From the NCBI GenBank assembly GCA_024635815.1, contig JAGXIG010000097.1, positions 1 to 8,978 of the forward strand: 8,978 nt of DNA. The letters run 5' to 3'. This DNA comes from Salegentibacter sp. (lineage in GTDB: Bacteria > Bacteroidota > Bacteroidia > Flavobacteriales > Flavobacteriaceae). The translations under genes were made by a program, and so were the position numbers. The notes under the pieces were generated by a model. The model worked only from the letters and a program-made list of their open reading frames with translations. It was not told the DNA's origin and did no database searches. This document shows positions 6,278 through 8,978 of this stretch, in pieces. Position 1 is the first letter of the stretch. Every line of letters starts with the position of its first letter.

Positions 6278-7025
6278 ATTCGAAGAAAACGCAAGGGAAA
6301 AACTGGGGAAAAGGCAAATTAAGCCTTCTGCCCAGAGTTGGGAAAAGTTAGAAGCTAAGTTAAATGCCGAAGAAAAAAATACTTCAGAAACACCCTGGAA
6401 ATACATAGCCGCGGTTGCAATTCTACTAATTGCAGGAGCTTTTAGTTGGAACAATGATTTATCTGAAAGTCCGCAGGTTGTTGAAGAACCCTTAGATGAG
6501 AGCATACAAAAACCGGAAGTAGATCAAGAATTTTCGCAGGAAAATAATACGCAAATAGCTTCTGAAGAAAGTAAAAAAGAGGAGGAAGTTTCAGCTGAAA
6601 ATAATGCAAAAAATGAAATTGTAACGCAGCCTGAAACTACAGCAAAAGAAGAAATTGCTGAAACCTCAATATCCGAAGAGAATAAATATAAAGAAGCGGT
6701 CGCTTTAGAAACAATTAGCCTGGAGCCACCAATTTCAGAAAAAAAATTGCTGCAATCTAAACTTGAAGAAGTGATTGCTGCAGCTGCGAAAAATGATGAG
6801 ATATCTGAAGATGAAGTAGACGCACTTTTAGCCCAGGCGGCTTCAGAAATAAGTAGAGAACACAACAACTCGCAATTCTATAATTCAGATACAGAGATAA
6901 GTGCAAATGCGCTTTTAGCCGAAGTAGAAGACGAGATTTACCAATCTTTTAAAGCAAAAGTTTTTGAAGTTTTAAAAGAAGGTTATTTAAAAGCAAAAAC
7001 CGCTGTTGCCAATAGAAACTATTAA
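6264..7025 (+). CDS. Probable single-pass anti-sigma factor / membrane regulator
   Basis: The 253-residue protein has a short cytoplasmic N-terminus (1-46) containing PSAQSWEKLEAKL (21-33), one transmembrane helix (about 47-62, YIAAVAILLIAGAFSW) and a long, very acidic, probably disordered periplasmic region (about 63-160). It ends in a helical C-terminal domain (161-253) with EVDALLAQAASEI (184-196) and ANALLAEVEDEIYQSFKAKVFEVLKEGY (214-241). No zinc-binding HxxxCxxC anti-sigma motif is present, so the anti-sigma role is inferred from topology and from the 14-base overlap with the sigma gene rather than from a known domain. The membrane span with inside-out layout fits a protein that holds the sigma factor at the inner membrane and senses the periplasm. 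It lies 54 bases before the outer-membrane protein gene, with no separate promoter seen between them. Confidence 0.7.
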   Translation: MELNKFEENAREKLGKRQIKPSAQSWEKLEAKLNAEEKNTSETPWKYIAAVAILLIAGAFSWNNDLSESPQVVEEPLDESIQKPEVDQEFSQENNTQIASEESKKEEEVSAENNAKNEIVTQPETTAKEEIAETSISEENKYKEAVALETISLEPPISEKKLLQSKLEEVIAAAAKNDEISEDEVDALLAQAASEISREHNNSQFYNSDTEISANALLAEVEDEIYQSFKAKVFEVLKEGYLKAKTAVANRNY

Positions 7026-7079
7026 TATTTACTCAAAACCTACAATAGGGTCATTCATCAAACATCAAAATCAATTATT

Positions 7080-8132
7080 ATGAAAACACTTACTTTTTAC
7101 ATCACACTCTTATTATTCAATGTCGCAGTTCAGGAGGTTTCAGCACAGGAAGTTGCTTCTGTGGAAACAGAAAGGACTTCAGAAGATAAGGCCAGGGAAT
7201 TTTTTGAAAAGGAAAAAGCTGAAATTATTGAAAAAGAAAAGGCAAAACTGAAATACCAAATTGAGCGTATAAACGGGGAACTGGAAAGAGGTGAAATCAC
7301 AAAAGAAGAAGCCGAAAATCAAAAGAAGGAATACGCTGAAAAACACGCTAAAAATATTGAAAATAAAATAGCGATCCTGGAAAATGAAATGGAACTCAGG
7401 GATAGAAATGATGATACTTCAGGGAATTATATAGCTATTGGTGGTAAGGGAAAAGCCTTGGATATCAATATTAATAAGAAAAACAAGTACGATAACCGCA
7501 CCACGAGCGATTTGGTTGTTGCCGTTGGTTTTAATAATGCCCTGGAAGAAGGTCAATCTTTAAACGATTCAGATTTTAAACTTGCAGGCAGCCGGTTTTT
7601 TGAACTTGGCTGGGCGTGGAAAACACGAGTTTTTAAAGAGACAAACTGGTTGCGTTTGCGATATGGGGTTTCATTTCAGTTTAATGGTTTAAAACCAACC
7701 GAGAACCGCATTTTTGTTGAAGATGGCGACGAAACCTACCTGCAGGAATTCGCATTAGACCTTGATAAATCTAAATTTAGAATGGATAACCTGGTAGTTC
7801 CGGTTCATTTTGAAATTGGTCCTTCTACAAAAACCGAAACCGAAGATCGTTTGCATTTTTCTACCTATAAAATGCTGAAAATTGGTTTTGGGGGTTATGC
7901 CGGGTTCAATATTGGAGAACGTCAAAAACTCAAGTATAAAGAGGATGGCGATAAAGTAAAAGAGAAATTAAAGAATAATTATAACACCAATGATTTGGTT
8001 TATGGGGTTAGTGCCTACCTGGGTTGGGGCGGTGCCACGCTCTATGGAAAATACGATCTAAACCCAATATTTCAAGACCCAAATAGGGAATTACACAACT
8101 TTTCTTTAGGACTTCGGTTTGATGTTGATTAG
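7080..8132 (+). CDS. Secreted protein with N-terminal coiled coil and C-terminal outer-membrane beta-barrel
   Basis: The 350-residue protein begins with a Sec signal peptide (1-22, cleavage likely after VSA at 20-22). A highly charged Lys/Glu helical stretch (about 33-108) should form a periplasmic coiled coil. From about 115 on, alternating polar/aromatic strands predominate: YIAIGGKGKALDINI (117-131), DLVVAVGFN, FFELGWAWKTRVF, LRLRYGVSFQFNG, MLKIGFGGYAGFNIG, YGVSAYLGWGGATLYGKYDL. It ends in FSLGLRFDVD, a plausible terminal beta-signal for BAM insertion. The barrel is small, perhaps 10-12 strands, like other porin-family OMPs of Bacteroidota. It follows the sigma/anti-sigma pair and is probably part of their operon, perhaps a regulated envelope component or a sensor input. 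No enzymatic motif is seen and I do not recognise a named family member. Confidence 0.75.
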   Translation: MKTLTFYITLLLFNVAVQEVSAQEVASVETERTSEDKAREFFEKEKAEIIEKEKAKLKYQIERINGELERGEITKEEAENQKKEYAEKHAKNIENKIAILENEMELRDRNDDTSGNYIAIGGKGKALDININKKNKYDNRTTSDLVVAVGFNNALEEGQSLNDSDFKLAGSRFFELGWAWKTRVFKETNWLRLRYGVSFQFNGLKPTENRIFVEDGDETYLQEFALDLDKSKFRMDNLVVPVHFEIGPSTKTETEDRLHFSTYKMLKIGFGGYAGFNIGERQKLKYKEDGDKVKEKLKNNYNTNDLVYGVSAYLGWGGATLYGKYDLNPIFQDPNRELHNFSLGLRFDVD

Positions 8133-8154
8133 CCAATTTTAAATTGTAATTTTG
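8125..8154 (+). promoter_or_regulatory. Possible dnaG promoter (-33 TTG, -7 TAATTTTG)
   Basis: TAATTTTG at 8147-8154 matches TAnnTTTG fully, and TTG at 8125-8127 lies 19 bases upstream, the spacing typical of Bacteroidota promoters. The -33 part overlaps the last codons of the upstream gene. Transcription would begin near 8160, placing the following hairpin inside the dnaG leader. AT-rich sequence makes such matches moderately easy by chance. Confidence 0.45.
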
Positions 8155-8168
8155 TTTTGAATTTACAG

Positions 8169-8205
8169 ACCTCACAGTCCCGAAATTTTTTCGGGACTGT
8201 GAGGT
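8169..8205. terminator. Perfect 17-bp hairpin between the OMP gene and dnaG
   Basis: ACCTCACAGTCCCGAAA (8169-8185) pairs without mismatch with 8189-8205 around a three-T loop. Only TTT follows the stem and there is no T-run on the other side, so it is a weak intrinsic terminator at best. Its CCTCACAG/CTGTGAGG core (8170-8177 and 8197-8204) is shared with the terminator at 2714-2757. It ends 15 bases before the dnaG start codon, so it could instead shape a dnaG leader or act as an RNA processing or stability element. Confidence 0.7.
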
Positions 8206-8220
8206 TTAAACGCATTTTAT

Positions 8221-8978
8221 TTGATCTCAAAAACCACCATAGACAACGTATTTGAAACCGCCCGGGTAGAGGAGGTGATTGGTGATTTTGTGAACCTAAA
8301 AAAATCAGGATCGAATTTTAAAGGTTTAAGTCCGTTTAGTGACGAGCGCACGCCTAGTTTTATGGTTTCTCCCGTAAAACAAATCTGGAAGGATTTCTCA
8401 AGCGGAAAAGGAGGTAATGTAGTGGCTTTTCTTATGGAACACGAACATTTTACTTATCCTGAGGCCATAAAATATCTCGCCAAAAAATACGGGATTGAGA
8501 TTGAGGAAACCCAGCAAAGTGACGAGCAAAAACAGCAAGCCGATGAACGGGAAAGTATGTACCTGGTTTCTGAATTTGCCAGCAAACATTTTCAGAAAAA
8601 CCTGCATAAAACCGATCCCGGAAAAGCCATTGGTTTAAGCTATTTTAAAGAGCGCGGCTTCACCTTAGAAACCATCAAAAAATTTGAACTCGGTTATTCT
8701 TTAGACGAGTGGGACGATTTTACCAAAGAAGCCCTTGCTGAAGCGTATAAACTGGAATACCTCGAAAAAACCGGACTAACCATTGTAAAAGGTGAAAAGC
8801 AGTTTGATAGGTTTAAAGGAAGGGTAATGTTCCCAATTCACTCGATGTCTGGCAGGGTTTTAGGATTTGGTGGAAGGATTCTTACCAATGAAAAAAAAGC
8901 AGCAAAATATCTGAATTCCCCCGAAAGTGATATCTACCATAAGAGTAAGGTTTTATACGGAATCAATTTCGCGAAACA
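8221..8978 (+). CDS. dnaG: DNA primase DnaG, 5' part (cut by window end), zinc ligands replaced
   Basis: DnaG makes the RNA primers for chromosomal replication with the DnaB helicase. The visible 252 codons start at TTG (8221), giving MISKTTIDNVFETARVEEVIGDFV. No in-frame ATG upstream fits, and the next ATG (M48) would remove conserved sequence. The N-terminal zinc-binding fold is recognisable as LSPFSDERTPSFMVSP (36-51) and FSSGKGGNVVAFLM (59-72). The CxxH and CxxC ligands of E. coli DnaG align with S37, S40, D58 and S61, so no metal site remains. The RNA polymerase core begins with the basic region FKGRVMFPIHSMSGRVLGFG (198-217) and KYLNSPESDIYHKS (229-242), closely matching E. coli. The TOPRIM catalytic residues and helicase-binding domain lie beyond the window. 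The frame is open to the end, with no Shine-Dalgarno before the TTG. Confidence 0.95.
   Translation, partial: MISKTTIDNVFETARVEEVIGDFVNLKKSGSNFKGLSPFSDERTPSFMVSPVKQIWKDFSSGKGGNVVAFLMEHEHFTYPEAIKYLAKKYGIEIEETQQSDEQKQQADERESMYLVSEFASKHFQKNLHKTDPGKAIGLSYFKERGFTLETIKKFELGYSLDEWDDFTKEALAEAYKLEYLEKTGLTIVKGEKQFDRFKGRVMFPIHSMSGRVLGFGGRILTNEKKAAKYLNSPESDIYHKSKVLYGINFAK

Noticed and set aside
6524..6868. Minus-strand open frame of 114 codons, serine-rich, opposite the anti-sigma gene.
   Set aside because: Its serine/alanine richness is the antisense image of the Glu/Ala/Lys codons of the periplasmic region; there is no independent coding support.
8270..8279. AGGAGGTGAT, a ten-base complement to the 16S rRNA 3' end, upstream of an in-frame GTG at 8290, as an alternative dnaG start.
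   Set aside because: A start at 8290 would delete the conserved N-terminal ETARVEEVIGDF segment of DnaG. The bases simply encode R-V-E-E-V-I, and Bacteroidota rely little on Shine-Dalgarno pairing.

Overview
The window looks like chromosomal DNA from a marine-type flavobacterium (Bacteroidota, Flavobacteriaceae). The supports are the AT-rich composition, a TAnnTTTG-type promoter upstream of rluF, starts without Shine-Dalgarno sequences, the sequence character of Ffh, FolD and DnaG, and a sigma/anti-sigma/outer-membrane-protein cluster of the kind found in this family. The genus cannot be fixed from the sequence alone.

Layout. (1) 6-2688, plus strand: ffh (SRP GTPase), a small four-helix-bundle (S23/IVS-type) gene, then folD (one-carbon folate enzyme). 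The small gene is framed by short repeats of the form AGTNRGCAGT on its left and their reverse complements on its right, so the block 1334-1785 looks like a compact inserted element between two housekeeping genes. (2) 2714-2757: a strong bidirectional terminator between converging genes. (3) 2788-4680, minus strand: a probable operon of a VOC (glyoxalase-fold) protein, an AI-2E/PerM-family membrane protein and a YkvA-like DUF1232 membrane protein. (4) 4767-5582, minus strand: rluF, a 23S rRNA pseudouridine synthase. (5) 5583-5716: a divergent promoter region, with a Bacteroidota -7 box for rluF and an ECF-type promoter for the sigma gene. (6) 5717-8132, plus strand: an ECF sigma factor, an overlapping single-pass membrane protein (probable anti-sigma factor) and a secreted protein with a coiled coil followed by a predicted outer-membrane beta-barrel, probably one envelope-sensing operon. 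(7) 8133-8220: a possible promoter and a perfect 17-bp hairpin. (8) 8221 to the window end: the 5' part of dnaG, starting at TTG. Its N-terminal zinc-finger fold is present in outline, but all four metal ligands are replaced.

How the genes relate. ffh, folD, rluF and dnaG are core information and metabolism genes. The accessory interest lies in three places: the repeat-framed four-helix-bundle block, the self-regulating sigma/anti-sigma/OMP module, and the repeated CCTCACAG...CTGTGAGG hairpins at two gene boundaries. I saw no tRNA, rRNA, CRISPR array, transposase, integrase, reverse transcriptase or prophage gene. No stretch over 300 bases lacks a gene.
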